NCBI GenBank assembly: GCA_963969395.1
Contig: OZ017802.1
Span: 18,879,410-18,943,409 of the forward strand
Direction: 5' to 3'
DNA: 64,000 nt
Source of the DNA: Pseudoscleropodium purum
Lineage: Eukaryota > Streptophyta > Bryopsida > Hypnales > Brachytheciaceae
Of this stretch, positions 12,245 to 23,669 are shown one piece after another (position 1 is the stretch's first letter; the number at the start of each line of letters is the position of its first letter). The position numbers and the translations under genes are program-made. Below the pieces are notes generated by a model. It was given only the letters and a program-made list of their open reading frames with translations, was not told the DNA's origin and ran no database searches.

Positions 12245-14473
12245 ATGCCAACAATATTTTCTGAAGCTCAATTAAGAGCAGACGAGATGAGCAGCGAGAT
12301 GGAGGAGAGTGGCAGTGCAGTTGAGGACGAGCAAGTGACGTTGAGCGCTAGGGGCACTAGGTTAAGTTTGCCTCAAGCATTGTGGAGGAAATCCATCTCT
12401 CCAGTGAAGTCCTTGAAACGGGTGAACTTCGCGAACGCGGCAGGCCAGTTGGTTTTGTTCGGAGCCAAAGTGGCGGCATTGGAAGCTATCCGACGAATTT
12501 CGCAAGCGAGATGTCGACCTCTTTGGTTGGGTTTGCAAGGCATTTTCACCATCCAAGCTCCACCTTTCAACTGGCTGCAGCGCTGGTCTCCTTTCCAACA
12601 TATTGCCACAGCCACACAGGTTTTTTCCTTCTGTTTCATCCCCGCTGATGCGCTCGTCTGTCTCGAGCTTTGTCATTGCGAACCCTAATTTCAACTTTCT
12701 GAGCATAACTTTTGATCGCTTGACAGAGCTTCTCGAAGCCACTTGTTTTTTTGTCAATTGCAACTGCTGTAACGAGTGCAATTGAGGAGGCACGGATTGC
12801 TTCTGGCGAGGACATATTTGCTGCATTGGATGATTCGGCTCATCGCGACCACTCTGACAGTGATAGTGAGGAGCCAATTCGGCCAACAGATCAGAGAGCC
12901 CTAACATTGCATCTTCTTAAAGAAGAATTGGAGGACAAAGGCATTACCCTGCCTGAAAGGTGAATATCTTGTGAATACTATCGATTTGACTTGGCTAGAA
13001 ATAATGAACAACAAGTACTGTTTAAAACTTCAGAATCCAGATTTTAGAGTGCAATTGGTCATCTATAATAAGTGAATATGATCGAATTTGCTGTTTTCTC
13101 ACTTTTAGGAACCTCTTGATTCGTGACATCTGTGGCCAGCTATAGTTTTATGGATGCATCTGAAGGAGCTGCTTGAATGTGGGTTGGATTGGGCTGGGCG
13201 GGCCACAGGATGGATGCCGATGAACTGGGAAGATATCTTATAGCGGCCAATGGGAACGTTTCCAATTTTATTGCAAAAGTGAAGAAAACGGTGCAATGGC
13301 GAGGAAGGCATCACATATTCTCTGCAGCTGAGTTGAAACGGTGGGAACATCTTGTGTACTGGCATGGAAGAGATGCCCAAGGCAGGCCTGTACTTATCAT
13401 ACGGCTGGGCCTTGCTTTCACTGTCCTTGATCCTACTGACCATCCAGGCTTCGCTCAAGCTGTAGGTATGTACAGATGTTGTGTGCTTCGATTGATATAA
13501 TTCTAAAGTAGAGAAGTAGAAATCTTTGAGAACTAGGGAAATGTTCTTACGGACATGCATATCCCGAGGTTCTTGACATGGAATTGGAGTGTTCGCATTC
13601 AACTATTCATGGCTTCTTCTTCTTTTTGGTGTTTCTGTGTTTTTATTATGCCTACACCTCGATTACTATCCTAGGTAGACCACATTTGTAATCAATCTAT
13701 CATGTTGGTGAAATTTACCTCTCAGAAAATCGTTGTTGCGTTTGGGTCGCAGTGTCACAGGTGGAGGCTGGAGTGTTGAAGTTGGTGGTAGACAAGGATG
13801 ACCCAACCATAACAGTGGTGATGGACTGTGAATGTGAAAATACTGTTGGTTTTCCTTCGGAAAGACTGAAATCTCGAATTCGGTTACTTCAGGACCATTA
13901 TCCTTGCCGATTGGCAACTCTTCTGGTGGTAAACCTTCCACCAGAAATGCGTGGATTCGCCCAAGAAGTTCTACAGGTGCATTGTTTATTTATTTTAATC
14001 ATGCTTTGCTTTACGAGTTTTTACCTCGCAAAGGCTCGCATTTCCTTTTTCTTGCGCATCAGTTAGAACTTCAAATATAATGAAGTACAATAAATTGATT
14101 TGGAGTGATGATGTTGGAACAGATTTTGAGTCCCACGACACAAAAGAAAGTTTATTTGAAAGGTTATCGCCGGTACGTGGGGCTGTTAGCTGCTCAGCTT
14201 GGGACGAGTGAAAATGTTCCTCCATTTCTTGGTGGCAAATGCAAATGCCAGATCTGTAGCAACAAAGTGATTTCAGAATCAGAACAGCGCAGAATTCTGG
14301 AAAGACAAGCTGAAGCTAGACAAAGGGAACTGGATGATGCGGGTAAAGAAGTACAAGCTGAGTCGAACAGGAATCTTTTATCAGCGGAGCAGTCCCCCAT
14401 GAGTACGTTACGGCTTTTTATAGTGGGTTTTCTTATTATTTGGGTAATGGTTACAATGGTTACACTTAACTAA
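12245..14473 (+). CDS. CRAL-TRIO (Sec14-like) lipid-transfer protein with C-terminal hydrophobic tail, 5 coding exons
   Basis: Exons are 12245-12619, 12727-12959, 13209-13465, 13753-13976 and 14123-14473. All junctions are GT-AG and phases agree, giving 479 aa. An N-terminal basic region is followed by a hydrophobic stretch around 130-145. CRAL-TRIO-N helices lie at about 180-240, including LKEELEDKG and LGRYLIAANGNVSNFIAKVKK. The lipid-binding domain runs about 245-400: YWHGRDAQGRPVLIIRLG, then TITVVMDCE, LLVVNLPPEM and a FLGGKCKC segment like the FLGGSC motif of plant Sec14 proteins. An acidic/basic coiled region (EQRRILERQAEARQRELDDA) follows. The last 21 residues are hydrophobic (LRLFIVGFLIIWVMVTMV core), a likely tail anchor. 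The family moves phosphoinositides or other lipids between membranes; the ligand here is unknown. The intron 3 to exon 4 phase-1 join (G/TG) is a prediction. Confidence 0.85.
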
Positions 14474-15649
14474 GTTGACGATAATTCCTCATTGGTCTTG
14501 TTGGCAAGTCAATAATAGATCAGTAACATTTTCACTAGTGCATTGGCCATATCCATTAGGGTCAAACTTGTATTAGTGAGGAAGGAAATGGGCTATTATG
14601 GATGCTTATGGAAGCATGCCTGTCACTGGATGCTTGGGTCACTTTCAGTCTGTAAACCAAGTGATATGACGAGAAGTTAGATCCAGTTTTTGTTTTTTTA
14701 AAGGCAAGCAGTTGGTTGTAGATAATAACAAATTTCTGTACATTGGGAGACATCATTAAGCAAGGGTGAGGTCGGGGCACAGGTTGATCATGAGCTCAGG
14801 AATGAAGGCCATTAATCCTCTGACTGATTAAGAATATGACTTCTTATCACCTCGACCAAGAACCGTCGCACGAGGGCGTCAGTAGGTGTTTGCCGACTTG
14901 GAAGAAGAAACGTGGTTTTGCGCTGAATAGAGCTTTGAGCCAGGAGTGCATTTCAGAACAATTCTTTACCTTCCGTCACACAGATGATGTGAATCTTAGT
15001 TCATTGTATTCTTATCCTGTCTGTAAATCTGCGTTTTCGGCAGGTTTCTCAAATTTCTGAGTGAAAGATTATTTCTGATTATTTACCTTCTGCGTAACTT
15101 TATCTATTTCATTTTGTGCTGACCACTAATTCTTTTGTTTCGAAACTTTCGGACATTCTATGGGCTTTTAGTTATGTCTACTTGCAATATGAGAAACTAA
15201 CTGCAATGCCCTGTAGGCCGGACCTATCGGGACCGCTTCATTGACTCGATTGATGGAGTCGATTTCTGTCAGATTATTACAGGTACATGTGGAGCCTCGA
15301 GATTTGATATCATATCATTTGTGGTGGTCCACATTCCGCAGTGTAATTGCAGTAAGTTTACTAACTTAAATTGAACGCTAACTTAACTTAAGCAACTTGT
15401 TTCATGTGAACCGACGTTCACATGTGCTGAAGTCACATGACTACTGTCAAAGCTCCAAGTGTCCTACTTTATTTCCTGAAGAGATTTGAGGAAGGACAAT
15501 GTTAGCTGACAGAGCAAGCCAAATTTTTGTGGCTCTAGTGTGTTCAGGACTGCACAATTGATAAGTCTTTTCAGTCAATTGTGCTTCCTCCATCAAGCCT
15601 ACCACTGGTTGCAATAGGCCAGTACCACGGCACCAAAAGTGAGCTTTAT
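14474..15649 (+). other. 3' flank of the CRAL-TRIO gene with an exon-like segment near 15217-15350
   Basis: After the stop comes mixed-composition sequence. At 15217 an acceptor-like CCCTGTAG precedes an open stretch that ends at ATTGCA before GTAAGT near 15350; an internal GTACAT donor lies at 15284. The open translation does not extend the CRAL-TRIO protein in frame and is not recognised. It may be an alternative 3' exon, a noncoding exon or chance. Confidence 0.3.
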
Positions 15650-15672
15650 GACTACTGTACTGTACAGTAGTC
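15650..15672. repeat. Perfect 11-bp palindrome with 1-base centre
   Basis: GACTACTGTAC is followed by T and then its exact reverse complement. It stands alone in noncoding DNA, so it could be a protein-binding palindrome or chance. Confidence 0.6.
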
Positions 15673-16630
15673 CTTGGTCAAGCTGAAAACTTCTTCTGTT
15701 TAGTTCTGTGCTAGAAACTGACATGTGAACAATGCCTGACCAAGTAATCAGGGAGGAGTGATGAGTGATGACAGTCTTGGGAGTAGTTAAAACTTCATTT
15801 TGTTTCTTCTGTACCTTAAAACCAACACAAATGAAAGAGAGCTTCAGGCATTGCAAGAACAGTGGCATTTTAAGTGAAGAAAGTTGACAGTCTATTCCAA
15901 TAATTAACAAAGGACGTCTACAGACATTTAATCCGGTAATCTGACTCACCTGTCAACCAAGGTACTTAATCCTAAGGTAGGAGGCTGGAACTTGAACTGG
16001 GCATTTTGAACTGAACATGACACAGAGGTACATTTTGATTTCTTCAATGTATCAAAATGTACAAAGGGTGTACATTCTAGGAGGTGGTTGCTTTTTAGAG
16101 CCCTATGGCATTTCAACTTCAAAATTTCATATCTAATTCCACAAAGTTCCAAAATACATAAAACAACTTGGATTAGATGTCATTTCTTCTTGTCTTTCAA
16201 AGAAAGTTTGAAAAATACTCCAAGATGTTTTATGTCCTCGAAATTCAGCTTCAATGTTGAGATGATTGCTTCATGGACCTCCTACCTTAGTGAGTCTCTT
16301 GAAGGCATTGAGTATAAGCACTATATAAAGTACTTTAATATCTTCATTATTCCTATGATGTATTGTTTGTGTGTACACCAAGTAAAGTCCTTTAATATTC
16401 TTGGTATTTTTACTATGTATTGAAAAATAATTTTGCTTACATAGGCAATATATATTATTGTATGAAGTTACATTTGAAATACTATAATTTTATCAAATAT
16501 GTTAGTATTAAAATTCAAAATGTAGATATACAAGAAAAAATATATAGTCAATTCAATCTTCTGGTACCTTTAAGAATTTGAAACAATATTAGTCAAAAGG
16601 AAGAGATTGATAGTCTCGTACAATTTGTCT

Positions 16631-16832
16631 TGTCTTGTCTTTTGATTACAAATGCAATGCCTTCAAGTTTATTACTTTAGACTTTAGAATCCATATATAG
16701 GTAAAGCCATTCTATTGAGTTGCATTGTGTATGTCTTGTCTTTTGATTACAAATGCAATGCCTTCAAGTTTATTACTTTAGACTTCAGAATCCATATATA
16801 GGTAAAGCCACTCTATTGAGTTGCATTGTGTA
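16631..16832. repeat. Two-copy tandem duplication, 101-bp unit
   Basis: Copy 1 is 16631-16731 and copy 2 is 16732-16832. They differ at only a few positions (for example GACTTTAGAA versus GACTTCAGAA), so the duplication is recent. The join has short TGTCTTGTC words on both sides, consistent with slippage or unequal exchange. Confidence 0.85.
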
Positions 16833-17312
16833 CGTAAGGCAAGTACACCAAATCACACCCTACCTAAAATCACCATCATCACTTTATGTACATCTCCAAT
16901 ATCAATGTGTATATATGTTGAAGAAACAATTTTAGAACCTCTACAAAAAAAACTTTGATCCTTCATAACTTTTGCATACATTATCCAAATGTCATGTATT
17001 ATGGTGTGTTGTAACCTCCTTTCATTTGCCAATAAGAAATATGAAAATCTGACCAGTTTAATAATAATAACAACTAGGCATAGTAGTAAAAAGTGACAAT
17101 TTGGAGGATTGGGGGCACCCACCTTATAGCTGGCTCAACGCCACAAGCAAACTATGCTTTCTTTTTCTGTCGTTTTTTCTTTTTCTTTTTTTTTGCATCT
17201 CATAGAGATCTTAGTGAATGTGGTGTGTGTTTTGCATGTAATTCTTTTCTGAGGTCAGTAAAACTCACCTACATCGGTCTATGATTTGAAGAAATTGATC
17301 ACTTGCAGATAG

Positions 17313-17943
17313 AAAATCATCCACAAGCCAAGAGAAGTTAGAATTCATGGATTCCACGGCACTAAATTTGGAAATGCCATTGTGATTTCCATTGCCTCAT
17401 TTGGTGATGAAGTTCATGATGAGAAAAATCTGATTGCCCTGGGTGTGTACAAACAACAACAAAGCTTGGAAAGAAAGCAAACTAAAGACCGTGTGTGTGT
17501 ACATGTACTTGAAGGTACTCTTTTCAGTACAATCTGCATGCAAACAAAGATCTTTCCCATTTTTTGTCAGCATAAGGGCAATAACAAACAAACAATTGCC
17601 ACGTTAACTTTCATAAGTTACAAAGTTGGAGTGGCAGAAATTTGCAGCTTTTGCAGCTTCCCAATGACAAAAGCTAAGGACAAGATATTTGCCACTCATT
17701 CAAACAAGGTGATGACGACCGAGTACATATGCATAATTAAAGCCAGCCATTGGGGAGTTTTGATAAGTTTTCTTTTTTTCTTTTTTCTTAAACTGGAGTG
17801 TTTTGATAAGCTTTTTAACTGACTCAATGAAAGAGAACTGAAAGATCTGTTGAATGACCAACAACCCACAATTGACTGCTGGACATTTGGGTTCCAAAAG
17901 AACAGTTTAGAAGTTGTATATAACTGGAGCCTGGGCTGTGGGT
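17313..17943 (+). pseudogene. Possible gene relic or isolated exons, unknown family
   Basis: Two protein-like open stretches lie in locally GC-richer DNA. From 17313, after an AG, the frame reads KIIHKPREVRIHGFHGTKFG and goes on through NAIVISIASFGDEVHDEKNL to about 17450. From 17823 a second frame reads LNERELKDLLNDQQPTIDCW and goes on to NWSLGCG and a stop near 17943; it is preceded by an in-frame stop. Between them are low-complexity T runs. The amino-acid texture is more like real protein than the surrounding AT-rich frames, but no family is recognised and no intact gene can be assembled. Confidence 0.3.
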
Positions 17944-18248
17944 AAGTCACGGCTAAGATTTTTTGTTGTTTTTTCTGAAGAATTTGAGTGCATCAGCGGA
18001 AAAGGAATGGTTGTAATAACAGAAAACAGGACAAATGGAATCCACAATGACGTTGTCCAGTAAAATGATGCAGATGGAGATATGAAAATCCATAAAGCAA
18101 TGCAAGGCACATCATTTTCCTGTGCGCATGAATCACATGGCTGGGCTGCGAAAAAATGTGGATCAAAGTGTGATCTTTGCTTCTTGACTTTGGACTGCGT
18201 AACAATAGGGGTTTTGTCACTCACACTTGTCCTTCGAGCATTCTCCAT
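17907..18248 (-). CDS. Hypothetical 113-aa protein, one membrane segment
   Basis: An ATG at 18248 opens a 113-codon frame. The N-terminal third is polar and basic (KTPIVTQSKVKKQR). A cysteine pair (CDSC) sits in the middle, then a hydrophobic stretch (LWIPFVLFSVITTIPFPLM), then a polar tail. No homologue is recognised. It lies in a GC-richer patch and overlaps the relic frame at 17823-17943 on the other strand, so at most one of them is real. Confidence 0.2.
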   Translation of the reverse strand: MENARRTSVSDKTPIVTQSKVKKQRSHFDPHFFAAQPCDSCAQENDVPCIALWIFISPSASFYWTTSLWIPFVLFSVITTIPFPLMHSNSSEKTTKNLSRDLPTAQAPVIYNF

Positions 18249-21200
18249 CTTGAAAGAATGAAGGACATGGCACTCTCTCCTTAAATTGTGGAAGATCCAT
18301 TTTATGAAGATTAAAGAAGCATCTTTTTTGTCCTCTGGAGGTGAAGAATGGGTGTAAACTATAAAGGTTGAGATGTCATAGAGAAGATTATCTTAACCTT
18401 TGAAGGACAATGAGAATCTAAAATGTACAATGGATGACTTCATTGTTCACTACAAGAATCAAAGAATAATTTTGTTGGTTCAATAATAGGGAATGTTTTG
18501 TTGACTATCTTGGTTATAGTTTGAAAATCCTACAATATTAGTAGTGACATATTCTAATTGTATAGGTGTTATATTTGAACTAGACAAGGTTTTTACATTA
18601 AAATAGCATTCAAATAAAACATACTAATTTTTGAAAATTCTAGAATATAGTAGTGTGTTTTAATTGCACAGTGTCTTATTTGAGCTAGATAAAGTTTATA
18701 CAATTAAAATGGCATCCTAATAAAATATACTAATTTTTGAATGGATAATCCAATAGTTTATGCCTTGTCATATTTTCATATATAATTTATAATCTATGAG
18801 CAAGATACAATGACATATATACAGTCCTAATAACCCCTTGGGGTTAACCCACTAACACCTAAGATGCAAAAATTTGGTAGTCAAATGATTTAAAATCAAT
18901 TGACAAAATAGATAGAGTGTTTTACTAAAACCTATCATCCATTGTATTTAGAGTTGCTAAAGTGTATAATTGCAACAAATGGTGATTAAAATCCCTTCAT
19001 TGAGGTTTTATATTGGTGATTATTTTGCAAAATAGAATACTCATATTGCAAATCACCTTCATTGCACTTGGCAAGTTGTAATTTTTTAGTATTGATTTAA
19101 ATTTTGTCTTGAAAATCATCCCTTTAGAAGTTGAACTTTAATAATGTAATAATGCTTTCAAAGCATAGTTTATACTCCAAATTGAAGTTCAAAATTTCCT
19201 TAAAATTATTGCAATATGATCTTTTGAGTCTATAATGATTTTATATATATTTTTTCCATTTGTAAAATAAAATGTGAATTTTTATTTCTCTAAAATATTG
19301 TTCCTTATAATATGCACCTACAATGGAATTTTTATAAACAAAAGGTTATTTGATATTTCTATATTATCTTCCTCCCCTTCACTTAATTAAAATTTAGAAA
19401 ATTTTCAAATCTTCACCAAAAAAAATTAGAAATCTTATGACTAAAAAAAATATTTGATGTAGTCTTTGAAAACAAAAGAAAACAAATTTTTAGGAGGATC
19501 ATTGACATAGTCCTTTGAAAGTTAGTTGAATCCAAATGTAAGGAGCTATTTTTGCCAAACCATATGGAAAAACAATCTTAAAACATATATTCTTGAATAT
19601 TTCTATTTCAATGTGAATGTTATTTAAAGCCCTCTAAAAACACCCATGGACACATGTAGTTATTAGAAATCACAAAGAGTGTCCCCTTCCCCCAAAATAT
19701 GTTCCACTCTTACATATCATTTCACTCATATTTTGAATTAAGACATATCACATGGAATATTATATCATAAGCTCCATCCTCTTAAAGTTATGTGAAGAAG
19801 GGGCAACAAGCAACACCCACCAAGTAATTAATTTTAATCGGTAAAATCTTCTAGGAAGAAAAAGTTTAGGAGATTTTTTCCTTGAAATTGATTTTTTTGT
19901 CCAAGAACAAAAATCTTTATTAGCAAATGATAGAATAAATGGTTGTTAATCTTGATAGATTGATGGCTATGTTTCACTTAAATACTCACTTCAGAAATGC
20001 CATTTTGGTGCAAATATTAAAAAGAAGTTACTCATTTTCCATATTCAACCATCAAATCTTGCATTATACTTGTTTAGGAATGTGCAAAAAAAATTTCAAA
20101 CACTTTGATGAAGTAGATTGCAAGATATTAGTGTTTAGAGTGAAAAGAAATGAATTTTTTTTGCATATTATTGTATTACAATAGTGATTTAGACTTTGAA
20201 TCCTCATAATTTAAATTTTTTGCCCAAAGTTCTGAGGTTTAATTCTTTTTGGTGGAAAGTTGAATTGAAAATCTCAAAAATTCTCAAAAAACTAATATTG
20301 ATTTATATTCTCTTAAAAAAATTTAAATAAAAAGTAAGTGAAACTATACATGAAAGGGAAAATTAAATCAAATGATAGTTCTAAAAGAAAATTGAAACAT
20401 GTCAATCCTAGCTATAGGATTGATTAATGTTTAAATGCCCAAGGGGGCTTCTTCTAAAATCATCTCCAAACTGTTTTTTCTAAAATGAAAGTATAGTTTC
20501 TTTAAGATGATTTTTTAGAAAAATCTAACCATAGGATCTTGTTCACCACTATCAAATTAGTTTGCCTTCAAAAAAATTCAAAGACTTTGACTATACAAAT
20601 TTTGAGATATTTGCAATCAAAATTTAGTTTTTGAAAAAATAATAGTTTTTTCTTATGCATAATGACTTTGGGGAACTATATCTCAAATTTTCACAAAAGG
20701 AAAGTTTTTTGGGTTTTTTTCAAATGCAAGTATGAATAGTTGAGAATATGCATGCATGCCAATTTCCACAAGGATTGGAGCAATGAAAGTTTTTTTTAGA
20801 GCCTTGCAATCAAATCAGGTACATTGGAAAAAAATACTATTGATATATGGAAATCAATCAAACCTTTACTCACTTGCAAAATTATGAATTTTTTTCTCAG
20901 ATTGGCCTTTGATTGGCTAGTTTGTTTTTTAATGCACTCTACAATGAGCATTTCTTGGAGTATTTGTTGAAGGCACAATTTTGGTTCAAGTCAAAAACTT
21001 TTTTACATATGGAAAGATAACTCAAAGAACTACTTGAGAAAAATCTGAAATTTAAAAAAAAAATTGAAAGATTGTTGTAGCCCCTAAAGTTGGGTAATGA
21101 CTATAAAATGGTTGATTATTCATTTTGGAGTTTAAAAAAGCAAGCAATTTATCCTCTATAGACCTTTGTGTATTGAAAAATTATGAAATTTGAGTTTTAA

Positions 21201-22187
21201 AATGAATCACTACATTATTTTCTCAAAGTATGCCTTAGTTGTTGGCAAAACAAACTTCTTTATAAGTTTCACATTACTAAATCCAAATGCAATGAACCTA
21301 AGCTCCCCATGTAGACATAAGTATACTTAATGAGAAATTTTTATTTTCATTTATTTATATCAAGTTATTTTGGAGTAGGTGGGTGCCCAAGCTTTTAAAA
21401 AAATTAAGTTTAGGAGTGCATAATTTTTTCTCAAAGGCACCAAATGCAATTTAAAAAGTTATATATATTTGGACAAGAACTAATACATTCCCTAACCTTC
21501 AAAAAAAGTTTAATAAAAAAATTTCAATAGAAATTGACATCACAAGAACCTACCCAAAATTCCAAAATACACATTTCAGGACTTTGAATCTTTTAGGGGT
21601 TAAAGTGAAGGTACAATCGTCGTAATTGACTGAGTCAGGTACAAATAAATAGACAAAAAATGGTTTCTATCTAGAAATGACGACATGATGGATCATATAA
21701 AGGTAAGATGGTACTATATTGTACATGTTGGATAATGGCCACGTTTCATCTAAGTTATGCACAAAGTATAAATTGAAGGAATTATCATTACAAAAAATTT
21801 CAGGCCTCGGAAGGTCTGCCAATTTGAAACTGTCCGCAACTACCTTGGTGCAAATAGAGAGGAAATTTCTCTATTTTTTATTTTTTAATGAACCTTGCTG
21901 ACGTGGCACTAATTATGCGACGTCAGCGTCGCATCAGATTTTCATACTTTTTAAATATTTTAAATATTTTTTTTCCAAAAAAATTATTATAATTTTTAAT
22001 TTTTTTTCCTGTAATTGCACTGCGGGGTGCCGAAAACAGATTTCTTAACGGCCCTCCACAGGGCTCACATTTTTCCTAATGATTGTTTTGGTTTTTCTCC
22101 CTTGGCCAGTTTGCTGTTGGCAAGGTGGCTTGAATTGAACCGTATGTGCACTTGGGTTCTCTACAATTTTGTTTTTTAACCCTGTAA
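18249..22187. other. AT-rich repeat desert with worn TTAA-family fragments
   Basis: No gene seen. Fragments resembling the TTAA-930 family occur near 20000-20240 (a GTAGATTGCAAGATATTAG word) and single TTAA-type ends near 20430 and 21590 (TTTTAGGGGTTAA). A short CG-containing inverted repeat (TGCGAC then GTCGCA) sits at 21916-21933 next to GACGTGGC, possibly inside a further degraded element. Confidence 0.45.
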
Positions 22188-23448
22188 AGGTATGTCCGCA
22201 CCTGGACTTTAGTAACAGCTCTGACAAAAGCAGTAAGGTGCAAGCATTTGGTCAGAGGCGGTTTGGCATTGGTTCAGTTAAGTTACAGTAATATGAAATT
22301 ATCAACTATTCAGACCTGAGCCATAATATTCAATTGTCCTCACAAAACCTGCCTTTCCCTCTTAAGAGTAATACACTCATCCAAGGATCATGGAGAACAA
22401 AAAGTGAAATCTAACACCAATGTCATTTGACCATCTCCCATCTAGAAAATTGTTTCACAGCAATTCAATGGGAAACTTCAATGGAATTTGAATGGTTGTA
22501 ATATGGAGACATCATTTTTATAATGAAATCCATCGTTTATTACAAATCCTCAAAGGTTATGGGATAATTTGAAGATGAGAATTTGACCACTCATTCTCAA
22601 GACCTAAGGATTATACTTGAAGTAGAATTTCAGACCTCATTTAGGCATAGTAGAAAATCTTTTTTCAAAAAAATTTGAACAAAGAAAAGTTGTTAAATTA
22701 AGTTAAAATTCATCTTCAAAAATCTGTTTGGTATTTTAAGTCTTCAATCAAAAGTTATATATAAAAGTTGGAGAAAGTGTTTGAAAATGTCAAAGGAAAT
22801 ATCCCTTCCAACACTTCTTTGAAATTTGTTCATAACATTTGTTTGAAGACTTGAAATATCAAAAAAAATTTGGAGATGAATTTTAACTTGATTTAACAAC
22901 TTTTCTTAGTTCAATCTTTTTTGATAAAAGTCATTTTATTATGTCCAAATGAGGTTTGAAATTCTACTTCAAACTCAATTCTTACTTTTAACTTAACTAT
23001 AAGTGGTTGAGCTCCTACAATTTGAGTTCGCATATCCCACACTGTTTCTTCTACTTCCTACCACCCCATCTGTATATAAAAAAAATTGTTTACTCTTTAA
23101 TACATTCTAAAAATGAATGGCTTACGAAGCCAGGGAAGGTGGTCGTACTATTCTTCGAGGGAGTGTTATGTAATGGCCCATGTTGCCTTGCAATATGAAA
23201 GAGCGTTTTTAGTGCACAGGAATCACTAGAATTGGAAGATTTTAATTTTTTTCAACAACAACTTGCAATGTTAAGGAGCCAGGAATTGTTCGGAAGTTCC
23301 CTCTTGTTAACAGCGCTTGTAAACCTTACCAGCTCTGCAGCCACGTAGGTTTGGTAGATACAAACAAACAATGGTCTGAACATGTCAAAGAAAAGCAGTA
23401 TAACATTGTTGCAAAGAACGCAGGCTAAGCCCAGGTGTGGACATACCT
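22188..23448. mobile_element. 1.26-kb foldback element with TAA target duplications
   Basis: The left end is AGGTATGTCCGCACCTGG. The right end, read inward on the minus strand, is AGGTATGTCCACACCTGG. TAA flanks both sides (22185-22187 and 23449-23451). A 3-bp TAA/TTA duplication is the habit of PIF/Harbinger elements, so a Tourist-like non-autonomous element is the best guess. The interior holds two long arms (about 22520-22780 and 22830-23045) that are rough reverse complements of each other and could form a large hairpin. No transposase frame is present. Confidence 0.6.
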
Positions 23449-23669
23449 TAAAGATGGACTAGTCTCCGAAGAAATCATCATTTTCTAATACGGTGAAATC
23501 AATTGCTTAAAAAAATGGAAAATTATTCATCTAAAGTCAAACTACTGTAGAAGATGTTCCCTTTTCACAATAAGCTCCGAGGATGAATAGTTGCACTTCT
23601 TTCCCATACATGAGAATTCTCTTTCATCCATTGGACACTTAGTGTCTGCAGTAGCATTACACGGTTAAA

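Noticed and set aside
12362..12907. 181-codon minus-strand frame over the CRAL-TRIO gene
   Set aside because: Crosses real exons and an intron of the plus-strand gene and shows no domain.
13111..13139. Possible extra CRAL-TRIO exon reading NLLIRDICGQL after an AG
   Set aside because: It runs into an in-frame stop and has no suitable donor. Skipping it and splicing from 12959 to 13209 gives a continuous frame into the LGRYLIAANGN helix.
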